35,081 nt of DNA from a bacterium (GCA_021811685.1 JAJZNT010000002.1:1-35081); one strand, 5' to 3'. Shown: positions 17,015-24,874, numbered from the stretch's first letter. Notes: generated by a model from the letters alone, not told the origin. Translations and numbers: made by a program.

Positions 17015-17037
17015 GAGGACACTAGTGCATCCTCTTT
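17015..17037 (+). terminator. Weak terminator-like hairpin after ileS
   Basis: GAGGA/TCCTC with an inner CAC/GTG, followed by only three T residues that run into the rplU -35 box. It may help separate ileS from rplU, but the short T-tract makes this uncertain. Confidence 0.3.
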
Positions 17038-17065
17038 GACAGCCACCCCCTATATCTGGTAGAAT
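17036..17065 (+). promoter_or_regulatory. Strong rplU promoter
   Basis: Consensus TTGACA (17036-17041), an 18-nt spacer, and TAGAAT (17060-17065) with an extended -10 (TGGTAGAAT). Start near 17072 gives a leader of about 36 nt with an AAAGG Shine-Dalgarno. This is one of the best promoters in the window, as expected for a ribosomal protein gene. Confidence 0.72.
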
Positions 17066-17107
17066 CTATCGGTAACTTTTTAAGACCTCTAAAGGTAAAT
17101 CTAAATT

Positions 17108-17413
17108 ATGAAAAAGGCAGTAATAGTTGCCGGATCAAAGCAATATCTGGTGTCGGAAGGCGATGTTTTAGATGTTGAAAAGCTTAAGGCTGAAAAGAAA
17201 GTAGACTTTACGCCCATATTAGTCATAGATGGGGCTAAAGTAAGCGTCGGAAAACCAGATGTAGCGGCCTCTAAAGTAACCGCAGATATTCTTGAAGCAG
17301 ACAAGTTAGGGGAGAAAAAAACCTCCGTTCGTTATAAGGCTAAAAAAAGAGTTCACACGGTTCACGGACATCGTCAGCACTTAACTACGATAAAAATAAC
17401 TAAAATCGTTTAA
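17108..17413 (+). CDS. rplU: Large ribosomal subunit protein bL21
   Basis: 101 residues, normal length. Binds 23S rRNA in the 50S subunit. The pattern KAVIVAGSKQYLVSEGDVLDVEKL, the middle TPILVIDGAKVSVGKPDV and the end RYKAKKRVHTVHGHRQHLTTIKITKI match L21, with the basic RxKxR...HGHRQ segment typical of the C-terminus. The usual partner rpmA (L27) does not follow; a terminator-like hairpin and a 522-bp intergenic region come next. Shine-Dalgarno AAAGG lies before the ATG. Confidence 0.94.
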   Translation: MKKAVIVAGSKQYLVSEGDVLDVEKLKAEKKVDFTPILVIDGAKVSVGKPDVAASKVTADILEADKLGEKKTSVRYKAKKRVHTVHGHRQHLTTIKITKIV

Positions 17414-17424
17414 TTTAAAACTAG

Positions 17425-17469
17425 TGCAGTTAAATTTTTGATTGTGGATAACTTTAAACTGCAATTTTT
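17425..17469 (+). terminator. Terminator-like hairpin after rplU
   Basis: TGCAGTT (17425-17431) pairs with AACTGCA (17457-17463); adding the flanking A/T pairs with one bulge gives about 10 bp, followed by ATTTTT (17464-17469). The loop is long (about 18-25 nt) and contains the DnaA-box match, so this could instead be a structured protein-binding site. Confidence 0.4.
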
Positions 17470-17695
17470 AGTGTGGTTAAAAACGCAACTGGAAAAAAAC
17501 GCATATCATGTAAATAACACCGCAATATCTCTGCCCTAAAACTGAAAATTTACTTAAATCGTATATTTTGACAACATAATTCATAGCAAAAAATACAAAT
17601 TTACCACTACTATACGCATGCAAAAATTACTCAAAAAGACCTTGATTACTCTTTAAACATGATAGATACTTACATGCATAGGATTGGATGGTCCC

Positions 17696-17728
17696 TGGCC
17701 TTGGGAGACTCGCACCAGTCCTAGGCCA
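17696..17728 (+). other. GC-rich hairpin in the rplU-parA gap
   Basis: TGGCCT (17696-17701) pairs with AGGCCA (17723-17728), with an inner GACT/AGTC (17707-17710, 17717-17720) closing a 6-nt loop. It lies about 20 nt after the predicted start of a promoter-like element (17642-17670). Its GC content is clearly higher than its surroundings. Confidence 0.45.
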
Positions 17729-17822
17729 ACAAAAATTGGTTAAAACAACAAAACAAGCCTTATAACAAATAAAGGCGGATAAAAACATTTAATAGCGCCT
17801 AATAAGCGCAAAAAAGTGTTAA

Positions 17823-17867
17823 ACGGGGTGCTATATCGAAGCAATAGCTAAGATGTAAGCACCCCGT
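17823..17867 (+). repeat. Perfect 10-bp inverted repeat upstream of parA
   Basis: ACGGGGTGCT (17823-17832) and AGCACCCCGT (17858-17867), a perfect inverted repeat with a 25-nt spacer, ending 68 nt before parA. It is GC-rich in an AT-rich gap. No T-run follows on the plus strand, so it is not a canonical terminator. Confidence 0.8.
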
Positions 17868-17935
17868 AATAGTATCTGAACGTTTTACCTCGAGTAAGTA
17901 AGGTGATAAGCTAATAATTACAAGCTAAAACGCTT

Positions 17936-18697
17936 ATGGGACATATAATTGCGGTCATAAATCAAAAGGGTGGTGTTGGTAAAACAACCACAGTAATAAA
18001 TTTAGCCTCGTTTTTAAAGAGGCTCAATCAGTCTGTTTTGGTTGTAGATATTGATCCTCAGGGCAATGCAACTAGCGGACTCGGGGTAGACAAGCAGCTC
18101 CTTGAGGGATCAATTAAAGAGTTATTGCTTAATGAGCGTCCGCTTGAGCAGGTTGTGGTCCATGCTGCCGACGGAATTCACTTAATACCCACAAATCAAT
18201 CTTTGGCGGCTTCCGAACTAGACTTGGTGAATCTGGAAAGGCGCGAATTTAGGCTTAAGCAGTATTTAGAACGTAGTAATTATGACTATGTAATTATTGA
18301 CTGCCCGCCGTCGTTAAGCTTACTAACCGTTAATGCTTTGACCGCAGCCGATAGTATTTTAATTCCAGTCCAGGCAGAATACTATGCCTTGGAAGGCTTA
18401 GGTCAATTATTAGAGGTGTTCCAGCTGGTAAAAAACGGCCTTAACCCAAACATCGAATTGCTTGGTGTATTACTTACAATGTATGATAAGCGCACGGCGC
18501 TGTCTGAGCAAGTACGCTTAGAGGTGAAAAATCACTTCGGAGATAAGTTATTTACAACAGTAATTCCCAGAAATGTGCGTTTAGCGGAAGCGCCAAGCTT
18601 CGGAAAGACCATTAATTCATATGATAAATGGAGTAAGGGGGCTAGGGCTTATAGCTCCCTGGCTAAAGAGGTGCACAAACGGGTTAAGTCACCCTAA
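17936..18697 (+). CDS. parA: Chromosome-partitioning ATPase ParA (Soj)
   Basis: 253 residues, the length of chromosomal Soj-type ParA without an N-terminal DNA-binding domain. The deviant Walker A is KGGVGKTT near the N-terminus, followed by VVDIDPQGNATSGLGVD (Walker A'), and Walker B YVIIDCPPSLSLLTVNAL. It binds DNA non-specifically with ATP and is cycled by ParB to move origins. parB follows 52 bp later. No Shine-Dalgarno is visible; the ATG is chosen because MGHIIAVINQKGGVGKTT matches the family start. The upstream gap carries a GC-rich inverted repeat that may regulate it. Confidence 0.95.
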   Translation: MGHIIAVINQKGGVGKTTTVINLASFLKRLNQSVLVVDIDPQGNATSGLGVDKQLLEGSIKELLLNERPLEQVVVHAADGIHLIPTNQSLAASELDLVNLERREFRLKQYLERSNYDYVIIDCPPSLSLLTVNALTAADSILIPVQAEYYALEGLGQLLEVFQLVKNGLNPNIELLGVLLTMYDKRTALSEQVRLEVKNHFGDKLFTTVIPRNVRLAEAPSFGKTINSYDKWSKGARAYSSLAKEVHKRVKSP

Positions 18698-18749
18698 CCC
18701 CTTTTAATTAAAGGATTGTGTTATAGTTTTAAGCGTAATCTAGACAACC

Positions 18750-19613
18750 ATGACGAATAAACAAAAACACGGATTAGGCAGCGGTTTAGGGTCTTTAATA
18801 CCTAAAGATATAGACCAGAGTATATTGACTGAGAGCTTAGAAAAGGTCCATAAGCTGGCTTTAGAGGTAATTACACCTAATAAAGAGCAACCAAGGAAAC
18901 ATTTTGAAGACAATAGCCTAAAAGAACTGGCTGAGTCTATCAAGGAGCACGGAGTGCTTCAGCCGATAATCGTATCTCCTAAAGGAGACGGCAAGTATCA
19001 TTTGGTGGCAGGAGAGAGACGCTGGAGAGCGGCTAAACAGGCTGGATTAAAAACCATTCCGGCAATCGTACGCACCTTTAAAGACCTCGAAAAACTTGAG
19101 GTTGCCTTAATCGAGAATGTTCAACGAGTTGATTTAAACCCGATTGAGCAGGCTTTAGGCATTGAGCGGCTACATCAGCAGTTCTCTATGACTTATGAAG
19201 CAATAGCTAAGAAGCTGGGGAAGGCATTATCGACCGTGAACAATATTTCGAGACTCCTTCAATTGCCTCCCGCCGCCATTGAAGCTTTGAACACAAAAAT
19301 TATCACAGAGGGTCATGCTCGTGCGGTTTTGGCTTTGAAAGATTTTCCCGAGCATCAAGCCGAGCTTTTAAAAAATTGCATTAAAGGCTGGAGCGTGAGG
19401 CAGGCTGAGCGATACGTTACTTCAATTAAGTCTGGCGTAAATGACGATAAAGAAGCTAAAGCCAGGGTGGAATTGGATACTCCTGAGACAGAAGTTTTAG
19501 GTAAAGCTCTGGGCACCACTGTACATGTTCGGCGTATGGCAAAGGGTGGACGATTGGAGATTATCTTTAAAGACGATAATCAACTAAAGCAGATTATTGA
19601 GCGGATCCACTAA
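18750..19613 (+). CDS. parB: Chromosome-partitioning protein ParB (Spo0J)
   Basis: 287 residues. CTP-dependent DNA clamp that loads at parS. The start KHGLGSGLGSLIP is the conserved ParA-stimulating peptide. The CTP-binding region includes QPRKHF, HGVLQPIIV and GERRWRAA, then ENVQRVDLNPIEQA. The HTH region is MTYEAIAKKLGKALSTVNNISRLLQLP; its recognition segment (GKALSTVNN) differs from the usual GKSRSTVAN. The C-terminus is a dimerisation domain. A -10-like TAATCT ends 8 nt before the ATG. The stop overlaps the convergent lepB stop by 4 bp. I found no canonical parS in the window. Confidence 0.94.
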   Translation: MTNKQKHGLGSGLGSLIPKDIDQSILTESLEKVHKLALEVITPNKEQPRKHFEDNSLKELAESIKEHGVLQPIIVSPKGDGKYHLVAGERRWRAAKQAGLKTIPAIVRTFKDLEKLEVALIENVQRVDLNPIEQALGIERLHQQFSMTYEAIAKKLGKALSTVNNISRLLQLPPAAIEALNTKIITEGHARAVLALKDFPEHQAELLKNCIKGWSVRQAERYVTSIKSGVNDDKEAKARVELDTPETEVLGKALGTTVHVRRMAKGGRLEIIFKDDNQLKQIIERIH

Positions 19614-20263
19614 AAGGTTTGAGCTTTAGAAACAGGCAACATTCTAAGCACTACCTGTCCTATGACCTGGCTGGTGTTAATAGGCCCGAAACGTGTTGAG
19701 TCACAGGAAACCGTACGATTATCTCCCATTACAAAAAGCTGGTGCGAATTTAATTGGACAGTTTCATTAGTTAGGGTGAAGGGGTGAATTAAGTGCGCCT
19801 TATTGTAGGCCATGACGCTATCCGGGCGGAAACCATGCGGGTGTTTCTTATCGTAAATCGTTACCACGCCGTTTTTAATGACTACCTTATCGCCGGGTAG
19901 ACCAATTACGCGCTTTATAAGGGTCTTAGTTGAATCAGGCTGAGAACATACCGCAAGATTACTTTCGCTAAAAACTATTACATCGCCTCTTGCCGGTACG
20001 TATTGGTGGCCGGTAATCCTGGCCCAGGTTCTTGGTACTTTCCAAATGAGCAGTTTGTCCTGGTTATGGAAAGTTGGCTCCATGCTTATGCCTTCTACGT
20101 CGTAAGTGCGGAAGACATAAGTTATAAGCAAAAATGCTATCGCTACAGCGACCAGAACGACGCCCAAAATAGACAAGGCGTCATGGATGCGTAAGGATCT
20201 TTTTCTGGATTCGATGTCGAATTTCTCTTTATCGTCATCTTCTGGGTTTGATTTGGTAGTCAC
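19610..20263 (-). CDS. lepB: Type I signal peptidase
   Basis: 217 residues. Cleaves signal peptides at the outer face of the membrane. A charged cytoplasmic N-terminus is followed by one membrane segment (about residues 30-50, ALSILGVVLVAVAIAFLLITYVF). The catalytic Ser60 lies in GISMEPT and the general base Lys117 in TLIKRVIGLPGD; the last family box is GDNRTVSCDSTRFGPI. Start is GTG (20263), 8 nt after an extended -10 (TGGTATATT on the minus strand), so leaderless. It is convergent with parB, overlapping by 4 bp, and divergent from the membrane protein at 20398. Confidence 0.94.
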   Translation of the reverse strand: MTTKSNPEDDDKEKFDIESRKRSLRIHDALSILGVVLVAVAIAFLLITYVFRTYDVEGISMEPTFHNQDKLLIWKVPRTWARITGHQYVPARGDVIVFSESNLAVCSQPDSTKTLIKRVIGLPGDKVVIKNGVVTIYDKKHPHGFRPDSVMAYNKAHLIHPFTLTNETVQLNSHQLFVMGDNRTVSCDSTRFGPINTSQVIGQVVLRMLPVSKAQTF

Positions 20264-20271
20264 GTTTTACC

Positions 20272-20280
20272 AATATACCA
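20272..20280 (-). promoter_or_regulatory. lepB extended -10 promoter, leaderless arrangement
   Basis: TGGTATATT on the minus strand, with 8 nt between the hexamer and the GTG start. No -35 is obvious, which an extended -10 can tolerate. Confidence 0.55.
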
Positions 20281-20397
20281 CGTAAAGTCTAAGCCCCAAT
20301 AGCATAAGCTAAAAATGAAGTTACATGGCTATTTAGATTGTTTCAAACCGGTATTAAGTCATTATCTCTAAATCTGTAGTACTATATTAGATTATAG

Positions 20398-21156
20398 ATG
20401 GATGAAGTACTCAGGCGGTTAAGGCCGACAAAAGGCTTTTCTTTTTTGGTTCACTATTCTTTGCTTATTGCATTGCCTTTAATTATTTTTGCCCTGGTTC
20501 GTTTAAATCAGAGCCAGTTTACTCAGTTAGCTATTGCCCTGGTAATTTTGAGCAAGTGGCGCATTTTCGCGGTTAGGCCTCGTTTTTGGCCGGCAAATAT
20601 ACGGGCCAACGCCGTAGATTTAATGGTCGGGGTATCCATAGTGGTGTTTATGATGCACGCCAACAGCGCATGGGTGCAGCTTGGCTGGGCGGTCGCCTAT
20701 GCTGTTTGGCTTATATATATAAAGCCGGCTAATTTTAGCCTTGCGGTGTCTTTGCAGGCGGGAATTGCGCAGCTAAGCGGTCTGAGCGCACTATATTTGG
20801 CTTGGCCGAATGGGCCGCTATACGGGCTGACATTAATAACCGGATTGATCTGTTTCTTGACAGCGCGTCACTTCTTTGATGCTTTTGATGAAAGCTATTC
20901 AAGATTGCTTAGTTACCTGTGGGGATATTTTGGCGCAGCACTCGTTTGGTTACTAAGTCACTGGCTGTTGTATTACGGCGTATTCTCCCAGCCTACAGTA
21001 ATCCTTACGGCAATCGGTTACGGCGTAGGCGCAATTTATTATCTGGACCATAACGACAAGCTATCCAAGTCGCTAAGGCGTCAGCTTATTTCCGTTATGC
21101 TTCTAATAGTCCTAATTATCATTGTTTTCTCAGATTGGGGAAGTAAAGTTGTCTAG
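20398..21156 (+). CDS. Polytopic membrane protein, function unknown
   Basis: 252 residues, not recognised. It has about eight hydrophobic segments (roughly residues 16-36, 41-58, 70-88, 90-108, 112-130, 134-152, 168-188, 193-212 and 226-246), so it is an integral membrane protein. The N-terminus MDEVLRRLRPTKGF is positively charged and probably cytoplasmic. No catalytic motif stands out. A -10-like TATATT (20383-20388) ends 9 nt before the ATG. The htrA-like gene starts 13 bp after its stop, suggesting co-transcription and possibly a shared envelope role. Confidence 0.75.
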   Translation: MDEVLRRLRPTKGFSFLVHYSLLIALPLIIFALVRLNQSQFTQLAIALVILSKWRIFAVRPRFWPANIRANAVDLMVGVSIVVFMMHANSAWVQLGWAVAYAVWLIYIKPANFSLAVSLQAGIAQLSGLSALYLAWPNGPLYGLTLITGLICFLTARHFFDAFDESYSRLLSYLWGYFGAALVWLLSHWLLYYGVFSQPTVILTAIGYGVGAIYYLDHNDKLSKSLRRQLISVMLLIVLIIIVFSDWGSKVV

Positions 21157-21169
21157 TATTTAATAAACC

Positions 21170-22456
21170 ATGGCAGATATAACTAACGAACCTAAACTAA
21201 GCGTGAGTACAAAGAGCCCTAAGTCTCCCAAGACTATTACTATTACGCTACCTAAATTACCACGCCCCAGAGTTAAGCATTTAATTACTAAGGGCAGGGT
21301 ATTCTTCTTGGTGCTAACTTTATTGATCGGCTTGGGCGGTGGAGTACTCGGGGGATGGATTGAGCATTCAAACTACCAGGGAGCACTGCTTAATGCTACT
21401 ACCGGAAACAACGAAATTCATGTCAGTAACTATAACAGCCTGGTTAGTACCATTGCCCAGAAGCTTGATCCAAGCGTGGTCAGCATCAACGCCACGACTA
21501 CTACTCAGGGATCAAACTTCTTTGGCTATACTCAGCCGATTCAGTCACAATCTGCAGGCACCGGGATTATTATATCGAGTAATGGACTAGTATTAACTAA
21601 CCGTCACGTAGTTCCGGCCGGCACCACTTCGCTTAGCATCACTTTAAGTAATGGCACGGTACTTAATAATGTGTCTGTAGTTGGGCGCACCGCATCAACC
21701 GATAGCCTGGACATCGCCATTTTAAGAATAAACAATGCTCAGGGACAAACTCTAGTACCCGCAACTCTAGGAGATTCTAGCCAGATGCAGGTAGGCGACG
21801 GAGTAATAGCGATTGGTAATGCTCTGGGTCAGTTCCAGAACACGGTAACCAGCGGCATCATTTCCGGGTTCGGGCGTAATATTCAGGCTAGCTCAGGAGG
21901 CGGAAGCAACATCTTTGGCTTTAATTCCTCGACTAACAGCGAGAACTTAACGGATATGTTCCAAACCGACGCGGCAATCAATGAAGGGAACTCCGGAGGC
22001 CCATTAGTTAATCTAAACGGGCAGGTGATCGGCGTAAATACGGCGATTGCATCTAACTCTCAGAATATAGGTTTTGCAATTCCGATTAATGAGGTTAAGG
22101 GCCTAATCAAGGAAGTTATTACTACCGGCAAATTCGAAAGGCCGTTACTGGGTGTGAGATTTGAGCTATTAACTCCTGAACTGGCTAAGCAAAACAATCT
22201 AAGCGTTAATAGCGGAGCTTATATACCAAAGAACAATAACAGTTCAACTCCTTCGGTAGTTGCCGGCTCAGCAGCTGCAAAGGCGGGAGTTAAGCCAGGC
22301 GACGTCATAACTCAGGTTGATGGCATATCGGTAAACCAGAAAAATGACCTGACCATGATTATTGACCAATACGAGCCGGGATCAAAAGTTACACTGACGG
22401 TTGTTCGCGGAGCAAAAACACTAACCCTGCACGCTACACTAGGCAAGCTCTCTTAA
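21170..22456 (+). CDS. htrA: Membrane-anchored HtrA/DegP-type serine protease
   Basis: 428 residues. A Pro/Lys-rich cytoplasmic N-terminus precedes one membrane segment (about residues 43-62, VFFLVLTLLIGLGGGVLGGW), so the protease domain faces outside. The trypsin-like triad is H146 (LTNRHVV), D181 (DSLDIAIL) and S275 (NEGNSGGP). A single PDZ domain follows (about residues 325-425, AKAGVKPGDVITQVDG). Such proteases degrade or check misfolded exported proteins. It lies 13 bp behind the unknown membrane protein and converges with prmC (21-bp gap). Confidence 0.93.
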   Translation: MADITNEPKLSVSTKSPKSPKTITITLPKLPRPRVKHLITKGRVFFLVLTLLIGLGGGVLGGWIEHSNYQGALLNATTGNNEIHVSNYNSLVSTIAQKLDPSVVSINATTTTQGSNFFGYTQPIQSQSAGTGIIISSNGLVLTNRHVVPAGTTSLSITLSNGTVLNNVSVVGRTASTDSLDIAILRINNAQGQTLVPATLGDSSQMQVGDGVIAIGNALGQFQNTVTSGIISGFGRNIQASSGGGSNIFGFNSSTNSENLTDMFQTDAAINEGNSGGPLVNLNGQVIGVNTAIASNSQNIGFAIPINEVKGLIKEVITTGKFERPLLGVRFELLTPELAKQNNLSVNSGAYIPKNNNSSTPSVVAGSAAAKAGVKPGDVITQVDGISVNQKNDLTMIIDQYEPGSKVTLTVVRGAKTLTLHATLGKLS

Positions 22457-22477
22457 ATCACCGTATCGACCCTAAGG

Positions 22478-23305
22478 TTATTGAAGCCGTTTATATACTT
22501 GAATAAAGTCGTTAGTTTTAGTCAGTTGATACCTATGCCTGGCGGCTATATCTACAAGCTCTGGATGTTGGGGCGGCATTGATTCGGTTAGTACATATTC
22601 TGGTTTTAGCGAAAGTCCAGACAGCTGTTTAAAAAGTTTTCTGTATATATCCAGCCCGTCAGTTCCGCCAAAAATAGCTATCCTAGGCTCCCTCATAGCT
22701 TCAGGATTTATTTGCCAAGATTCTGGCACATAGGGCAGGTTAGCGATAATTACCGCTTTATTTGACCATGCACTTAACGGCAAAGGTTTAATCAGGTCTC
22801 CTCTAAAGAAACCAATATTAATTCGATATAGTCTCGAATTAAACTTAGCGACTGAAAGGCAACGGCTAGATATATCTACTGCAAAAACTTTTAACGACGG
22901 AAATTCAAGCTTTGCTGTAATCGCTAATGCTCCTGAACCGGTGCCAACATCAATAACGGAGCTAAGCTTAGGCTCCCTGTTGATTAAAAGTCCAAGTTCC
23001 TCAATTATGGTTTCACTTTCCGGGCGCGGCTCTAGAACGCTCCGACTAATTTTAAACTCCCGTCCGTAAAACTCAGTTTTACCCCTAATGAAGGATAGGG
23101 GTATGCGTTTTGATCTTTGTTTAACTTGTAATTTAAATTGTTTAAGAGGCCCAGACCTTATTATTTGATCCTTTTCGGCTAATAGTTTAGCGCGGTCTAT
23201 ATTGGTAGCATCCTCTAGGAGTACCAAGGCATCTAGCCTGGCACTATCAACACCTTTTGTTTCTAATTGGCTTTGTGCCCAGATTAATGCCTCAGAAGCA
23301 TTCAA
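22478..23305 (-). CDS. prmC: Release factor glutamine methyltransferase PrmC (HemK)
   Basis: 275 residues from a TTG start 3 nt after the prfA stop. It N5-methylates the GGQ glutamine of release factors. The N-terminal helical domain (ASEALIWAQSQLETKGVDSARLDALVLLE) is typical. The SAM-binding motif I is IDVGTGSGALAITA. The catalytic NPPY motif reads NLPY (IANLPYVPESW). The N-terminal alignment leaves little room for another start, and TTG so close behind prfA suggests coupling. prfA-prmC is a widely conserved pair, which supports PrmC over other HemK-family methyltransferases. Confidence 0.9.
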   Translation of the reverse strand: MNASEALIWAQSQLETKGVDSARLDALVLLEDATNIDRAKLLAEKDQIIRSGPLKQFKLQVKQRSKRIPLSFIRGKTEFYGREFKISRSVLEPRPESETIIEELGLLINREPKLSSVIDVGTGSGALAITAKLEFPSLKVFAVDISSRCLSVAKFNSRLYRINIGFFRGDLIKPLPLSAWSNKAVIIANLPYVPESWQINPEAMREPRIAIFGGTDGLDIYRKLFKQLSGLSLKPEYVLTESMPPQHPELVDIAARHRYQLTKTNDFIQVYKRLQ

Positions 23306-23308
23306 TAT

Positions 23309-24367
23309 TTATGACTCCCGGCTGATTATTTCGTGTTCGGCGCTGCTCAAGGCCTCAATTAAATCGTCAATTTCTCCATTTAATGCCCCTGAGATATTAC
23401 TCCTAGAGTAACCTATGCGGTGGTCGGTAATTCTGTCTTGGGGGAAGTTATATGTCCTAATTTTTTCGCTTCTATCGCCGCTACCGATTAATTTTCGCCT
23501 CGATTCGGATAGCTTAAATTGTTCCTCTTCAATCTTACGCTGCAATAGACGGCTTCTTAAAACGCTCATAGCTTTAGCGCGGTTTTTAATTTGCGACTTC
23601 TCGTCCTGGTTAGAAACAACTATACCCGTAGGAAGATGGGTAATCCTGACGGCGGAGTCGGTAGTATTTACGCTTTGCCCTCCATGACCGCTGCTGCGGT
23701 AAACGTCAACCTTAAGATCTGAGGGGTTAATTTCAACATCTGTTTCTTGTGCTTCCGGCAGTACGGCAACGGTGGTAGTTGAAGTATGGATTCTGCCTTG
23801 ACTTTCGGTGAGCGGAACGCGCTGTACTCGATGTACTCCAGCCTCATATTTGAGATTCTTGTAGGCATTTGGTCCGTGAACGGCGAAAATCAATTCTTTA
23901 AATCCGCCGACTTCATTAGGACTTTCACTGATAAGCTCTATCTTATAACCATGATTTTCTGTCCAGCGGCTGTACATTCTAAACAGGTCACCGGCAAACA
24001 AGCTTGATTCATCACCACCGGCGGCGGCACGGATTTCCATGATGACGTCTCGTTCGTCGTTCGGGTCTTTTGGCAGCGTAGCGTCCGCTATGCTAGCCTC
24101 TATATCCTGTAATTTTGGGGTTAATTCGGCTATTTCTTCACTAGCCATTTCCTGCAGGTCTTTATCTGAAGAGTAAGAAAGTTCTTCAGCTTCGCTTAGA
24201 GATTTAGAGAGACTGGCTCGTTTGTCATATAGCTCAACCAGGGCGGTTAGTTCGCTGTGTCGCTTGGCAAGAGCAGGGTATGCGCTATCGCTATATATAT
24301 TAGGGTCAGTAAGTTTTTGGCTAATCTCAAAAAGCTCTTGTCTAATTTGATTCTCGTGTTGGTCCAT
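23309..24367 (-). CDS. prfA: Peptide chain release factor 1
   Basis: 352 residues from ATG 24367. Reads UAA and UAG. The GGQ loop is [26 protein letters not shown]; the codon-recognition tripeptide is PLT ([14 protein letters not shown]), where PAT or PVT is usual. A GTG at 24373 would add two residues; I prefer the ATG because a -10 (TAAAAT, 24375-24380) ends 7 nt before it, matching other leaderless genes here. prmC follows after 3 nt. UGA is used as a stop nearby, so an RF2 should exist elsewhere. Confidence 0.94.
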   Translation of the reverse strand: MDQHENQIRQELFEISQKLTDPNIYSDSAYPALAKRHSELTALVELYDKRASLSKSLSEAEELSYSSDKDLQEMASEEIAELTPKLQDIEASIADATLPKDPNDERDVIMEIRAAAGGDESSLFAGDLFRMYSRWTENHGYKIELISESPNEVGGFKELIFAVHGPNAYKNLKYEAGVHRVQRVPLTESQGRIHTSTTTVAVLPEAQETDVEINPSDLKVDVYRSSGHGGQSVNTTDSAVRITHLPTGIVVSNQDEKSQIKNRAKAMSVLRSRLLQRKIEEEQFKLSESRRKLIGSGDRSEKIRTYNFPQDRITDHRIGYSRSNISGALNGEIDDLIEALSSAEHEIISRES

Positions 24368-24374
24368 AGGCACA

Positions 24375-24380
24375 ATTTTA
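24375..24380 (-). promoter_or_regulatory. prfA -10 element, leaderless arrangement
   Basis: TAAAAT on the minus strand, 7 nt before the ATG at 24367. The -35 is not clear. Confidence 0.4.
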
Positions 24381-24442
24381 CTCTAAAAGCTACTCTGGTC
24401 TTTAATTGGCTGTGATTTCGGCTAGAGACACTGACTAAACTT

Positions 24443-24781
24443 TTAAGCTTTTGTCTTTTCTGCGCTTTCAGCTCTTGCAGCTTTTCGTTTAGCCTGTTTT
24501 TTGGCAGCGTTAGCTCTTTTTTCGCGCGCTTCTTTAGCGGCATTTGTCCTGGCCCTAAACTTATCGACGCGTCCTTCAATATCTAGAATCTTTTCCTCAC
24601 CCGTAAAGAAGGGGTGTGAAGCGGAACTAACGTGGACTTTAATCAGGGGGTATTTATTACCGTCTTCCCAGTCTATTGTTTCCTCGCTTGTAGCGGTTGA
24701 ACGTGTCAGCAATCGCCAACCGTTATTAAGGTCTTCAAAAACCACCAAGCGGTAGTTATCTGGATGTAGGTCTTTCTTCAT
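24443..24781 (-). CDS. rpmE: Large ribosomal subunit protein bL31, cysteine-free with basic tail
   Basis: 112 residues. The first 70 match bL31 type B style: [18 protein letters not shown], then [18 protein letters not shown] and [10 protein letters not shown]. It has no cysteines, so it does not bind zinc. A Lys/Ala/Arg-rich tail of about 35 residues follows ([20 protein letters not shown]), longer than in most L31 proteins. Transcribed toward prfA, which starts 75 bp downstream and has its own -10. Its promoter is good and the 5' leader would be about 4 nt. Confidence 0.9.
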   Translation of the reverse strand: MKKDLHPDNYRLVVFEDLNNGWRLLTRSTATSEETIDWEDGNKYPLIKVHVSSASHPFFTGEEKILDIEGRVDKFRARTNAAKEAREKRANAAKKQAKRKAARAESAEKTKA

Positions 24782-24792
24782 AACAGAGTACT

Positions 24793-24821
24793 AATATATC
24801 CTTTTACCTTATTTTTGGCAA
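24793..24821 (-). promoter_or_regulatory. rpmE promoter
   Basis: On the minus strand: TTGCCA (24816-24821), a 17-nt spacer and TATATT (24793-24798). The ATG follows 11 nt after the -10, so the leader would be only about 4 nt. Confidence 0.65.
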
Positions 24822-24874
24822 TAGGCTGTAGTGGTGACTACTAGTTCTTAGGGGATAGTCGCTATAGATGCCTG

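Larger units (their letters stand above)
17414..17935 (+). other. 522-bp AT-rich, hairpin-rich intergenic region
   Basis: Longest gene-free stretch in the window. The left part is AT-rich, with one perfect DnaA-box match (TGTGGATAA, 17443-17451) and two imperfect ones (TGTGGTTAA 17472-17480; TGTAAATAA 17509-17517). Promoter-like pieces are TTGACA at 17568-17573 with no clear -10, and TTGATT-17 nt-GATACT (17642-17670). The right part holds several hairpins: 17696-17728, GCCTT/AAGGC (17758-17775), AGGCG/CGCCT and a 10-bp GC-rich inverted repeat (17823-17867). Only a 21-codon ORF (17659-17724) occurs, without support. I see no diagnostic motif of tmRNA, SRP RNA or RNase P RNA. It could hold a structured RNA, parA regulatory sites or an origin-like element. 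Confidence 0.5.

Noticed and set aside
17659-17724. 21-codon ORF in the rplU-parA gap
   Set aside because: No Shine-Dalgarno or well-placed -10, and it overlaps a hairpin; too short to support.
17677-17867. tmRNA, SRP RNA or RNase P RNA in the rplU-parA gap
   Set aside because: No tag peptide ending in ALAA, no GGAAG...AGCA SRP loop and no GAGGAAAGTCC RNase P motif is visible.
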